A stretch of 11,218 bases of DNA from Lachnospiraceae bacterium (GCA_017634255.1 JAGBNT010000028.1:1-11218), one strand, 5' to 3'. Counted from the stretch's first letter, positions 1 through 8,409 are shown. Notes: generated by a model from the letters alone, not told the origin. Made by a program: numbers and translations.

Positions 1-1
1 A

Positions 2-850
2 CTTTTCTGTACGATATTTGGCAAGGAAAAGTAAAAAAGGTATGCTCTTGAATTATACAATGCGATAAACAGGAGCGATTATAAAAATATTAATGATCTT
101 GAGATCATCACTTTGTCAGATGCGATTTATTTAAAGATGAAAAATGATGTCGCATATCTTCTGTGTGGGACGATAGCTGTTTATGAGCATCAGAGCACTA
201 TTAATCCCAATATGCCAGTAAGGGGATTTATGTATTTGGGAGAGCTGTACAGCAAGCTGTTGAAAAGACAGAAGGCAAGAATATATAACCAGACATTGGT
301 AAAGATTCCGACCCCGCAGTATATTGTGTTTTACAACGGAACAGAGGATTATCCGGAGGAGACAAAGTTAAGGCTTTCGGATGCGTTCATTCATCCCAGA
401 AATGATAATGAATTTGAATTTACTGCTACTGTATATAATATAAATCTCGGGAAGAACAAAGAGCTGCTGGAAGCTTGTGAACCGCTAAATGGATACAGTT
501 TTTTCGTAGACAGGGTCAGAAATCGAAGCAGGAGGATGTCTATTGAAGAAGCTGTAGATGAAACAGTTGAGGAATGTATGGAGAAGAATATCCTTAAGGA
601 TGTTCTGTCGGAAGAGAGGGCTGCTGTGATGCTTGAAATGCTTACAACTTTTGACGAAAAGGAATATAAAAAGGGTCTTCAGGAAGAAGCCAGAGCAAAA
701 GGCCTGGAAGAGGGTCGTGCGGAAGGTCGTGCGGAAGGTCGTGCCGAAGGTCGTGCCGAAGAGCGTACAAACACTGAAAGAGAACGCAAAAGAGCCGATG
801 CTGCGGAGGCAGAACTCAGAAAGTACAAGGAGAAATATGGAGAACTTTAA
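2..850 (+). pseudogene. PD-(D/E)XK transposase / Rpn-like nuclease, nonsense-interrupted and cut by the window edge
   Basis: Relic of the PF12784-type PD-(D/E)XK 'transposase' family, related to Rpn recombination-promoting nucleases and common in Lachnospiraceae. Read in one frame from base 2, the protein gives CTIFGKEK, a TAA stop at 32-34, then KRYALELYNAIN and on into KMKNDVAYLL and PTPQYIVFYNGTE. Family members usually have an IFG-x-E-x-NK segment followed by LYNAI or LNAI there, so homology runs across the stop and the TAA appears to replace a sense codon. The open part after the stop has no ATG with a ribosome binding site; the first usable-looking codon is a TTG at 113 inside a conserved region. 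The tail is a charged coiled coil with GRAE repeats. The sequence looks more A/T-rich than its neighbours, which fits mobile or decaying DNA. The family is probable, and the pseudogene call rests on the in-frame stop. The 5' end lies outside the window. Confidence 0.72.
713..760 (+). repeat. Four tandem copies of a 12-bp coding repeat (GRAE repeats)
   Basis: Four head-to-tail copies of GGTCGTGCSGAA cover 713-760. Copies 1-2 end GCGGAA and copies 3-4 end GCCGAA. A decayed copy lies before them at 701-712 (Gly-Leu-Glu-Glu) and a partial one after. Each unit encodes Gly-Arg-Ala-Glu in the hydrophilic C-terminal helix of the transposase relic. The third-position change splits the array into two pairs, suggesting two rounds of duplication. 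Because the unit is a multiple of three, slippage changes tail length without shifting frame. Such EGRxEG-type tails are typical of this family. Confidence 0.9.
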
Positions 851-931
851 GAGACGGCTGTGTCATCCACCGGAACGGGAAAGGGAATATAGTAACACGA
901 ATTGAAAATTTAACTAAGAAAAGGAGAAGCT

Positions 932-2074
932 ATGGTTTACAGAGAATTTCAGGATCTGAAGCTGTCGGGGCTGGGCTTTGGCGCGATGCGTCTTCCGGTT
1001 GTCGGCGGAGACGAAGGAACGATTGACGAGGCTGCGGCTGAGAAAATGATAGACGAGGCCTTTGCGAAGGGCATCAACTATTTCGATACCGCCTGGGGCT
1101 ATCACAACGGCAATTCGGAGCTCGTTGTGGGTAAGGCGCTGTCTAAGTATCCCAGAGATAAGTTTTATCTTGCCACCAAGTTCCCGGGCTACGACCTTTC
1201 AAATATGCCTAAGGTAAAGGAGATCTTCGAGAAGCAGTTGGAAAAGACGAGGGTGGAGTATTTCGATTTTTATCTTTTCCATAATGTCTGCGAGATGAAT
1301 ATAAACCAGTACCTCGACCCGCAGTACGGTATCTTTGATTACCTCATCGAGCAGAAAAAGAACGGGCGCATAAAGCATCTCGGCTTTTCCTGCCACGGAG
1401 AAATGGAGGTTCTGAAGCGTTTTCTCGACGCCTACGGCAAGTCAATGGAATTTTGCCAGATACAGCTCAACTATTTCGACTGGAGCTTCCAGGAGGCTAA
1501 GGAAAAGGTGGAGCTTTTAAACAGCATGAACATTCCGGTCTGGGTAATGGAGCCCCTTCGCGGAGGGCGGCTTGCGCATCTTGACGCGAAGTACGAGGAA
1601 ATACTTAAAAGCCTGCGTCCCGACGAGGATATTCCCGCTTGGGCTTTTAGATTCCTGCAATCCATCAAGGGCGTTACGATGGTGCTTTCCGGAATGTCCG
1701 ACGATAAGCAGCTGGCAGACAACTTAAAGACCTATGAAACAGAAAAGCCCTTAAGCGACAAGGAGATGAAGGCTATATTGGACATCGCTGACGAGATGCA
1801 GGGGCGCAAGCAGGTTCCCTGCACAGCCTGCCACTACTGCGTAAGCCACTGCCCGCAGGGTCTGGATATCCCGCACCTGCTCTCTCTATATAATGAGCAC
1901 ATGATAACCCTGGAGCACAGCGATATGGCGTTTATCGCGCCCATGGCGCTTTCAGCCCTGCCGGATGATAAAAAGCCCTCAGCCTGTCTGCATTGCCGCA
2001 GCTGCGAGCAGGTCTGCCCCCAGCAGATAAAGATCTCGGAGGCCATGACTGCCTTTGCCGAGAAGCTGGGCTAA
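932..2074 (+). CDS. Aldo/keto reductase with C-terminal 2x[4Fe-4S] ferredoxin domain
   Basis: A 380-residue cytoplasmic oxidoreductase. The N-terminal TIM barrel has the full aldo/keto reductase tetrad: Asp52 and Tyr57 in FDTAWGYHNG, Lys83 in LATKFP and His117 in LFHN. The C-terminal part carries two Cys-rich motifs of 4Fe-4S type, CxxCxxCxxxCP at Cys297/300/303/307 and again at Cys352/355/358/362. This architecture is common in anaerobic Firmicutes and suggests electron exchange between NAD(P)H or ferredoxin and an unknown carbonyl substrate (inference). The ATG at 932 follows AAGGAG at 921-926 with 5-nt spacing and opens the domain directly, so the start is secure. The length is normal for the family. 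It lies 81 bp after the transposase relic and converges on the membrane-protein gene. No substrate can be named from the sequence. Confidence 0.93.
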   Translation: MVYREFQDLKLSGLGFGAMRLPVVGGDEGTIDEAAAEKMIDEAFAKGINYFDTAWGYHNGNSELVVGKALSKYPRDKFYLATKFPGYDLSNMPKVKEIFEKQLEKTRVEYFDFYLFHNVCEMNINQYLDPQYGIFDYLIEQKKNGRIKHLGFSCHGEMEVLKRFLDAYGKSMEFCQIQLNYFDWSFQEAKEKVELLNSMNIPVWVMEPLRGGRLAHLDAKYEEILKSLRPDEDIPAWAFRFLQSIKGVTMVLSGMSDDKQLADNLKTYETEKPLSDKEMKAILDIADEMQGRKQVPCTACHYCVSHCPQGLDIPHLLSLYNEHMITLEHSDMAFIAPMALSALPDDKKPSACLHCRSCEQVCPQQIKISEAMTAFAEKLG

Positions 2075-2106
2075 GTGCGAATTTCTGTGCATCCCGCCGG
2101 AGGCTG

Positions 2107-4365
2107 CTAAGGAGAGACTGAATTAATCAGTCTTTTCTTGACGCTCCACACGCCAAAGACAAGGGCGCAGATCAAAGAGAAGATACATAAGAGCCTGTAG
2201 GCGACAGGAGCTTCATAATAGACATCGATACTTTCAGGGGAAGAGGAGGCGTTAAGAGGAACGCGGATCTTCCCCTGTTCGCTTATCTTGATCGGCAGTT
2301 CTTCGCCCCGGGTGTCTACGCAGTGGTAGCCCTTGTAGTAAAAGGTAGGCACATCTATATACTGCCCATCCTCCCGGCAGACATAATCCGCATGAAACCT
2401 TGTTCCGTGCTTGGTATAGAAGGTGATTGCAGCCTTGGAATCCTCGGACAGCGTGGGAAAAGGAGAGGAATACCATTCCTCAGTGACCCCCTTTGGAAGA
2501 TAGTCCGCATGCGCCGGAGTTGCATAGACCTCGCCCAGTATCTCATCCGTAATAGTCAGGGGCATCTTAACCGGGCTGTTATAAATCTCAATGCTATCGT
2601 AGTATTTATGAAAAGCCAGCAGTGCAAACATAAAGATGACCATCGAGATCCTTATATGGTGGGCGGCAAATTTCCTGCCGTGAAACAGTGCAAAGGCAAC
2701 GCACAGGGACATTGTGGGGGTGATGATATAATTAAACCGCTGCGGATACTGCACATAATGAATAATGTCGGTAATTATCGGCATCTCCACCATTTTTTCC
2801 CAGGGATAGATCCTCGTTGCAAAGGAGAAGAGTACCAGGTTCATAATAAATATGATCAAAACCAGCCTATACCCGGCATCCTTTTTGTCCGGATAGAGGA
2901 GATACAATAAAACCAGAGTAAAGGATATTATGGCGGATATTCCGAAGGCGGTGGTAAACATATCAGTGAGCGAGAGAGTATCTGTTGTAAATACCTCCCA
3001 TTCCAGATTTTGCGTATTCAGGCTGTTGGAAAAAAGACCATCCAGAAACATGTAGATAGTTCCCGCGTTGATGAGCAGCGAGACTCCCACAGCCTTTAAA
3101 AGCGGGATGATCCGTTTTTCCTCCTCGAAGAGCTTTTTATGCTCGGCTATGCAAACAACAGCTATGAGCAGCGATGAAAATACCGCGGAAAGGATATGAC
3201 AGTTTATTATTCCGCTCATTCCGATGACCAGCAGCGCCCATTTAGGCTTTTCATCAGCAAAAAGGCTGTATATCCCCGCCAGTAAAAGGAAGAAGAAAAT
3301 ATAGGCTATACCTGTGCCAAGGGTATAATTTTCCACCCCTACGGCGTTTAAGTGGCAGGCTGAATAGCCGAATAAAAATACGGCGACCAGGGCTACCTTT
3401 CTGGACCTGGAGACATATTTAGCCGACCAGTAAACAGATGTAAGCATAAGGAAGTTAATGATATAGGTCATGTGCTTATACATACCCTCGGGGGAATCCC
3501 CAAGAAGCCTTAGGGCTGCGGGAAAATACAGGAAGAAATTCGGATAGATGATGCCTATAATACCGTACTCATTTGCCCAGTAAGGGTAGATTACCGCGGG
3601 GAACTGGCGCTCAATAAGGGCATCCCGGACGCCCTCCACCCGCGACAGGTGAAACAGGATATCGACTGAGCCGTAAAGCCCGTTGTCAACCATGGCAATA
3701 TAGGGAATCGTAACAACGCTGAAAAAGGAAAACAGCAGCAGCAAAAATGCGTGATACAGCGTAAGGGAATATTTTTTGCGATTGAGATAGAAATATATCA
3801 CGCCCAGGATAAACACAATCTGAAAGACCGCCTGGATAATGGGGTCTGTGAACAGGGGCTTATCCGAGGAACATTTTACCCCCAGGAGCTCAAAGCCGCC
3901 CTCGTAATAGACAAAACGGAGCTTGGCATTGTCGGAAGGGAGGTCCAGATGCACGGGGATATCAACGCTCGTTTCCGCGGGCGGCAGGGGAACCTCCAGA
4001 TAGATATCATTATTCGCCTGGAAATTGACCTGATTGAGCCCGGTGGACCTGTAATTGATGGTAAATACAAAGTCTCCTGCGGGAAGTATTATTGAGTGGG
4101 TATCCATAAATGGTCCGTGAAGCTCCCCGGGATTTGTAAGAGTGATGGAATCCGGATACTTTCCGCGCTCCAGCACTGCCTCGCCCAGAGACGAAAATTT
4201 ATCCGGGTTGAGGTCGATGGACTTAAGCCCCGGTATCCTGCTTAAGGGAATAAGGGTGGAGACAAGCATGATAATTATAAACAGAATAAATATCGGAGTT
4301 TTATAGCGCAGCAGTTTTGAGCCTATCCTGCCGGACAGACTGTTGATATATGTATTGATCGTCAT
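2107..4365 (-). CDS. Polytopic membrane protein, PTPS-related / YfhO-like (GT-C-like) family
   Basis: A 752-residue integral membrane protein. One TM segment (about residues 23-45) is followed by an extracytoplasmic beta-rich domain (about 46-180). Next comes a long run of TM helices (about 183-610), a second extracytoplasmic domain (about 615-725) and a last TM helix (about 727-745) with a KKR tail. After the second helix group, DILFHLSR (from Asp235) followed by a region with QFPAVIYP resembles the Asp/His loop of 6-pyruvoyl-tetrahydropterin-synthase-related membrane proteins and of GT-C-like glycosyltransferases, which use lipid-linked sugars outside the membrane. The actual substrate is unknown. 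The ATG at 4365 follows AAGGAAA closely. Only 26 bp separate it from the upstream phosphatase gene, so the two are probably co-transcribed. A role in envelope glycan or polymer modification is inference from fold class only. Confidence 0.72.
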   Translation of the reverse strand: MTINTYINSLSGRIGSKLLRYKTPIFILFIIIMLVSTLIPLSRIPGLKSIDLNPDKFSSLGEAVLERGKYPDSITLTNPGELHGPFMDTHSIILPAGDFVFTINYRSTGLNQVNFQANNDIYLEVPLPPAETSVDIPVHLDLPSDNAKLRFVYYEGGFELLGVKCSSDKPLFTDPIIQAVFQIVFILGVIYFYLNRKKYSLTLYHAFLLLLFSFFSVVTIPYIAMVDNGLYGSVDILFHLSRVEGVRDALIERQFPAVIYPYWANEYGIIGIIYPNFFLYFPAALRLLGDSPEGMYKHMTYIINFLMLTSVYWSAKYVSRSRKVALVAVFLFGYSACHLNAVGVENYTLGTGIAYIFFFLLLAGIYSLFADEKPKWALLVIGMSGIINCHILSAVFSSLLIAVVCIAEHKKLFEEEKRIIPLLKAVGVSLLINAGTIYMFLDGLFSNSLNTQNLEWEVFTTDTLSLTDMFTTAFGISAIISFTLVLLYLLYPDKKDAGYRLVLIIFIMNLVLFSFATRIYPWEKMVEMPIITDIIHYVQYPQRFNYIITPTMSLCVAFALFHGRKFAAHHIRISMVIFMFALLAFHKYYDSIEIYNSPVKMPLTITDEILGEVYATPAHADYLPKGVTEEWYSSPFPTLSEDSKAAITFYTKHGTRFHADYVCREDGQYIDVPTFYYKGYHCVDTRGEELPIKISEQGKIRVPLNASSSPESIDVYYEAPVAYRLLCIFSLICALVFGVWSVKKRLINSVSP
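2115..2139 (+). terminator. Rho-independent terminator-like hairpin of the aldo/keto reductase gene
   Basis: AGACTGA (2115-2121) pairs perfectly with TCAGTCT (2127-2133) around a 5-nt loop, followed on the + strand by TTTTCTT. The 7-bp stem is short and A/T-rich but has a usable U-tract. It sits 40 bp after the aldo/keto reductase stop and lies inside the last codons of the convergent minus-strand gene. The minus strand has no T-run after the stem, so it should work in the + direction only. Confidence 0.5.
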
Positions 4366-4391
4366 TGTTTCCTTTTGCTTTTGTTGTAACT

Positions 4392-6131
4392 CTATTTTGG
4401 AGCAGAACCGTTGTACCGCAGGCAGAGCATGGTAATGTCGTCGAATTGTTCACTGTCTCCGGCAAAGTCATTGATCTTTTTATGCATACTTTCCACCTGC
4501 TCCTTCGGGGAGAGCTTCTTATACAGATTTAAGGCATCCAGCGTGCGCTCCATACCGAAAAGCTCATTATTCGGGTCGTTAGCTTCCGCTACGCCGTCAG
4601 TATATAAGAATAGCTGCTCGCCCGGTCTTAGCTTCATTGTATAATCTTCATAGACCATGCCATCCATAACACCGCAGGGGATACCATGGGGGTCCTCATA
4701 CAGCTTATATTGACCGGTCTCGTCTGTAATAAGGGGGTATTCATGCCCTGCGCTGGATGCGATAAGCTCTCCGGTGCTGATGGTCAGTATACCGAACCAG
4801 ATGGTAACGAACATCGCGTTATCATTGTTCTCTGACAGCTGGGTATTTACAGATGTCAGAACCTCTGCGGGACTTCCGCCGAAGAGAGCCTTGTTTTTCA
4901 GCATATGCTTGCTTATCATCATAAACAGAGCCGCGGGAACACCCTTTCCGGAAACATCCGCGATAACAAGACCCAGATGATCCAGGTCTATAAGGAAGAA
5001 ATCGTAGAAATCTCCGCCCACCTCCTTTGCAGGCGTCATGGATGCAAAAATATCAAATTCGGGACGCTCAGGAAAGACTGAGGGCAGCGCAGAAAGCTGA
5101 ATGTTTTTTGCAATATCCAGCTCAGTGGAAATACGCTCCTGCTGCCGCTTAAGCCGCTCCTGCTCGGTAGTGACCTGTCGTATCCTTCTCATGGTCCTGG
5201 CGATGTCAGCCTCCATTTCCGCCATCGTATCCTTAAGCTCCTCCAGCTCATCTCCGGTGGATATATCCAGGCTGCTGAAGAAGGAGGTGGCGGTTTCCAG
5301 ATCCGAGACCTTGTCCCGGGCAATGTAGTTTTTTGCCGCATCGGCCAGTTTATCGAGGGGACCTATGATCCGGCGCTTTAAGTACAGCGAGATAAGGAAG
5401 GCCGTAAAGGCTATGACTATCAGAAGAGAAAAGGCGTAGGCACGTGTATATCTTGCAAGATGAGTTATAAACCTCTCCATTTTGATATCTACGTTTACAA
5501 AGCCCAAAGGCTTGCCGTCCTGACCCTTAAGCTCTATGAAATCCCCGCCCGCCCAGCCGGAGCGATTGGCATACCCAACCTTAAGATACCATTCGGAAGA
5601 GGTGACATTCATAATTTCGTCATAGCTATAAGATTTCCCGTTTTCATCAGATATCCATTCTCCCGGCATTGTGACCCTTTCGGGAAGGTCTCCGTCCAGA
5701 ACTATTACAAATCGTTTGTTTTCCTGATCCAGGAAAAACAGACCTATATTGTTCAGGTCTGCATATACCTGACAGTTATTCAGCACCTTCCTGGCCGCGG
5801 CATATTCAGGGGTGGAAGCGAATGGGCGGATGAGGTTTTGATATTCGTCGCCATACTGGTCATGCCTGATATCTTCGGGAGTATTATAATAGGTCTCCTG
5901 TACGTCTTTGAACAGCTTTTCAATATATTCCATGTCCAGCATTGACAGGGCGTAGGTAGCCTCATGCCTCGCCTCACGTTTAAAATTGCGGAATATGCCG
6001 CGCACGTTCTGTATCAGGGACAGAGTATTGAGCAGGAGCATAAATATCGACGCACCAATAAAGATGGCAAGGAACACCACCCTTTGAAGAGGTCTTTTTT
6101 TTACCTTTTTATTTCCGCCTTTCTTTTCCAT
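4392..6131 (-). CDS. Membrane-bound HAMP-domain SpoIIE/RsbU-type PP2C phosphatase
   Basis: A 579-residue sensor phosphatase. A basic N-terminus (KKxxKKR) leads to TM1 (about 18-40), an extracytoplasmic sensor region (about 41-230), TM2 (about 232-252) and a HAMP segment (about 253-310). A charged coiled coil with ELDIAKNIQLSALPS follows, the linker typical of RsbU-like proteins, and then the SpoIIE PP2C domain. Metal-binding acidic motifs are intact: EVGGDFYD (Asp374), ADVSGKG (Asp392), YTDGVAEA (Asp512) and DDITML (Asp564/565). Family members dephosphorylate anti-sigma-factor antagonists and so control sigma-factor partner switching; no such antagonist or anti-sigma gene is visible here, so its partner is probably encoded elsewhere. 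The ATG at 6131 is the only sensible start, since it precedes the basic cap of TM1, yet no ribosome binding site lies before it (see promoter). It is the first gene of a two-gene unit with the large membrane protein. Confidence 0.93.
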   Translation of the reverse strand: MEKKGGNKKVKKRPLQRVVFLAIFIGASIFMLLLNTLSLIQNVRGIFRNFKREARHEATYALSMLDMEYIEKLFKDVQETYYNTPEDIRHDQYGDEYQNLIRPFASTPEYAAARKVLNNCQVYADLNNIGLFFLDQENKRFVIVLDGDLPERVTMPGEWISDENGKSYSYDEIMNVTSSEWYLKVGYANRSGWAGGDFIELKGQDGKPLGFVNVDIKMERFITHLARYTRAYAFSLLIVIAFTAFLISLYLKRRIIGPLDKLADAAKNYIARDKVSDLETATSFFSSLDISTGDELEELKDTMAEMEADIARTMRRIRQVTTEQERLKRQQERISTELDIAKNIQLSALPSVFPERPEFDIFASMTPAKEVGGDFYDFFLIDLDHLGLVIADVSGKGVPAALFMMISKHMLKNKALFGGSPAEVLTSVNTQLSENNDNAMFVTIWFGILTISTGELIASSAGHEYPLITDETGQYKLYEDPHGIPCGVMDGMVYEDYTMKLRPGEQLFLYTDGVAEANDPNNELFGMERTLDALNLYKKLSPKEQVESMHKKINDFAGDSEQFDDITMLCLRYNGSAPK

Positions 6132-6137
6132 TCTTGT

Positions 6138-6167
6138 ATTATACGCTTAAAAACAGGAATGTGACAA
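6138..6167 (-). promoter_or_regulatory. Near-consensus sigma-A promoter, predicted to give a leaderless or near-leaderless transcript
   Basis: On the minus strand, TTGTCA (6167-6162) is followed after 18 bp by a perfect TATAAT (6143-6138). Only 6 nt (ACAAGA) separate the -10 box from the ATG at 6131. Initiation usually falls about 6-8 nt after the -10 box, so the transcript would begin at or almost at the start codon, with no room for a Shine-Dalgarno. No AGGAGG-like sequence is found between promoter and ATG. The hexamers are directly visible; the leaderless reading is inference. Confidence 0.68.
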
Positions 6168-6273
6168 TTCCCCAAATTGAAAAAGGTACAAGATAAAACT
6201 GAGTATTTGAAGAAAAAATATAGTAAAATGGTTCAAGCAGAAATGGCGAATCATCATTGAGAGGTAAAGATTT

Positions 6274-8409
6274 ATGAATAATCTTACGAAAAAAATCATC
6301 TGCCTGACGCTTACTGTAATACTGGCGGTATCGCTGATGCTGACAGGCTGCGGAAAGAAAAAGAGCCCTGACCAGATTGCAACGGGGGCGGCGACTGTGG
6401 AAAAAGAAGAGGCTGCGCCGGAGGAGGTGCCGGAGCAGGAACCGGAGCAGGAGGCTGCGCCGGAGATCCTGGATGAGGCCTGGACAGGAGAGGGGGCAGT
6501 GCAGTCCTTCATTGGGGAGCCCTTCTATGACGGGGTTATAAATAATGCGGACGATGCCCTTAATGCCCTATATGACGTTTTAGACTATATGGGCGGGGAT
6601 AAGAGCACCCAGCTGGAGCCGGTGGCAACCGACGGCCCCACCGACGAGGGAAATACCTTTTATACCTTCAGGCAGGTGGCAAACGATGTGGCGGTCTACG
6701 GTGCCACGGTGAAGCTAATAGTGGACAAGGACGGGAAAGCCATAGGTCTCAACAGCACCCTTGTTCCAAAGCTGGATATAAGCGAGGACAGGGGCTGGCG
6801 GATAGATGCGGCGGAGGCGGAAGCCATAGTAAAGGAGACGGGGAAAAAGGAAGGGATAAATTACAGGATAATCCCGAATGTGACGGAGCAGACTCTTTTG
6901 CCCTTTGTGGATGACCCCTCAAAATTCTACTATGCCTGGATAGTTTATACGAATAATGACGTCGATGATGCGCATACTGCGTATCTTGCCCACTATGTGG
7001 ATGAGGGCGGAGAGTACCTTTATTACATACCTGTCATGCAGCCGGGAGATTCGGACGCTCTTGCCGGTTCCACAGCGGCGTTTACCTTTGACGGTCTGAC
7101 CGCCGATACCTGGACGGGTAAGGTTAAGACTCATAACGGAAAGACAAAGGAGCTTACGATACCGGTGGCAAAGGATTCCGAGGGCAATGTATATCTTGCC
7201 GATGTCGAGCACAAGGTCATCTGCGCGGACTATGTGGATTTCTATTACGAGGACAGCCTGACAATGCGCAAGGAGGAAAACGGAGGCTTCGCGGACAATG
7301 AGATATTGATATATAACGCTTTTCTTGAGGTATACGACTTTTACCGCACCATAGGCTGGGAAGGGCCGGACGGGGAGGGCTCTCCGGTGCTCATCCTCAT
7401 GGACTGGGTGGACGACGACGGAGAGCCGGTGGAAAATGCCTGCTACAGCGGGAAAATGCAGGGCTTTGACGTATTCCAGTTTAACCGGAATGACCCTGAC
7501 GGGGAATCCTACGATACGATGGCGCATGAATATACCCATGCCCTAACCGGAGCCGTCATGACCACCAACCTTTATATGAACGACTACGGCGCCATAAATG
7601 AAGCCATGAGCGATATCTTCGGCAATCTGGTGGAGGGTCTTATGGGAAAGACGGAGGATACGACCTGGCTCATACAGGAGAACGGAAACCAGCCTATCCG
7701 CTGCATGAGCGACCCGCACAAATACGGACAGCCCGCCTATGTCTGGGATAAATACTATGTCCCGGCGGTCAGCGAGGCCACGGAGAACAACGACCAGGGC
7801 GGAGTGCATACCAATTCATCCCTCTTGAACTTAATCGGCTGGAGGCTCAATGAGAGCGGGATGGACCCGGTGGATCAGCTCTATTACTGGCAGAATGTGG
7901 CGCTTACCCTCACCCCCAGAACGGATTATAAGCAGATCGCGGACATACTTCCCTGGGCTATGAAGCTCATAGGTATGGATAATTATGTAGAAACGATCAA
8001 TGCGGCTATCGAGGAGACCGGTATAACAAGCTCGGAGATGCCCGCAAAACCGGCGGAGGACCAGGGGCGCTTCAGTATAGTATTTGACGATCCGACGGCA
8101 TTTGACGGCTTTGATGTTTATTTAATGGCATACGGCGTCGGAAATGACGATGAGCTTATTACCTGGCCGGAAGCCGGAACGGGAGTTGCCGCCATGTGCG
8201 TGGACCCGGGCAAGTACGTGCTGGAGATGGTGTTTACGGATCGGGAGACCCAGGAGGATTACTATGCGCTCCTTACCGAAGATGGCTGGATCTATTACAG
8301 CGAGGAAGAGTTAAGTGCAATTTTTGAGGACGGAGCACCGGAGGAGAGCGTATTTGAGATAGGCAAGGGCGAGGTTGTGGAGCTGAGCACGGAGGGGCTC
8401 TTTGACTAA
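6274..8409 (+). CDS. Thermolysin-like M4 metalloprotease, surface lipoprotein
   Basis: A 711-residue secreted zinc protease. A signal peptide with lipobox LTGC (Cys26) predicts lipid anchoring at the outer face of the membrane. An acidic Pro/Glu-rich tether (about 38-65) follows, then an FTP/PepSY-type propeptide (about 80-240, with TFRQVANDVAVYGA). The M4 catalytic domain contains HEYTH (His418, Glu419, His422), the third zinc ligand Glu443 in GAINEAMSD, a Tyr434 matching thermolysin Tyr157, and GGVHTNS with His512 matching thermolysin His231. All catalytic residues are present, so activity is expected. About 140 residues after the catalytic core form an extra acidic, beta-rich region not found in thermolysin, with no family I recognise. 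The ATG at 6274 follows GAGAGG (6259-6264) with a 9-nt gap. It is divergent from the phosphatase operon across 142 bp. A -10-like TATAGT lies at 6219-6224 but I see no good -35 box. Likely substrates are extracellular proteins or peptides. Confidence 0.93.
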   Translation: MNNLTKKIICLTLTVILAVSLMLTGCGKKKSPDQIATGAATVEKEEAAPEEVPEQEPEQEAAPEILDEAWTGEGAVQSFIGEPFYDGVINNADDALNALYDVLDYMGGDKSTQLEPVATDGPTDEGNTFYTFRQVANDVAVYGATVKLIVDKDGKAIGLNSTLVPKLDISEDRGWRIDAAEAEAIVKETGKKEGINYRIIPNVTEQTLLPFVDDPSKFYYAWIVYTNNDVDDAHTAYLAHYVDEGGEYLYYIPVMQPGDSDALAGSTAAFTFDGLTADTWTGKVKTHNGKTKELTIPVAKDSEGNVYLADVEHKVICADYVDFYYEDSLTMRKEENGGFADNEILIYNAFLEVYDFYRTIGWEGPDGEGSPVLILMDWVDDDGEPVENACYSGKMQGFDVFQFNRNDPDGESYDTMAHEYTHALTGAVMTTNLYMNDYGAINEAMSDIFGNLVEGLMGKTEDTTWLIQENGNQPIRCMSDPHKYGQPAYVWDKYYVPAVSEATENNDQGGVHTNSSLLNLIGWRLNESGMDPVDQLYYWQNVALTLTPRTDYKQIADILPWAMKLIGMDNYVETINAAIEETGITSSEMPAKPAEDQGRFSIVFDDPTAFDGFDVYLMAYGVGNDDELITWPEAGTGVAAMCVDPGKYVLEMVFTDRETQEDYYALLTEDGWIYYSEEELSAIFEDGAPEESVFEIGKGEVVELSTEGLFD

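Noticed and set aside
713..760. Tandem repeats considered as a CRISPR or integron-like array
   Set aside because: The units are 12 bp, contiguous, without spacers, and encode a protein tail.
851..931. Possible promoter (TATAGT at 888-893) before the aldo/keto reductase
   Set aside because: No acceptable -35 box lies at 16-19 bp, so it is too weak to list as a feature.
2323..2910. 195-codon + strand open frame inside the membrane-protein gene
   Set aside because: It is fully antisense to a well-supported long gene, with low-plausibility composition and no family features.
6165..6179. CAATT-N5-AATTG inverted repeat at the -35 box of the phosphatase promoter
   Set aside because: The half-sites are only 5 bp and A/T-rich, which is easily chance. 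There is no second copy or matching local regulator.
6147..6512. 121-codon minus-strand open frame antisense to the M4 lipoprotein start
   Set aside because: Its Ser/Ala/Gly-rich part mirrors the acidic repeat codons of the lipoprotein tether. It overlaps the phosphatase promoter and has no independent support.
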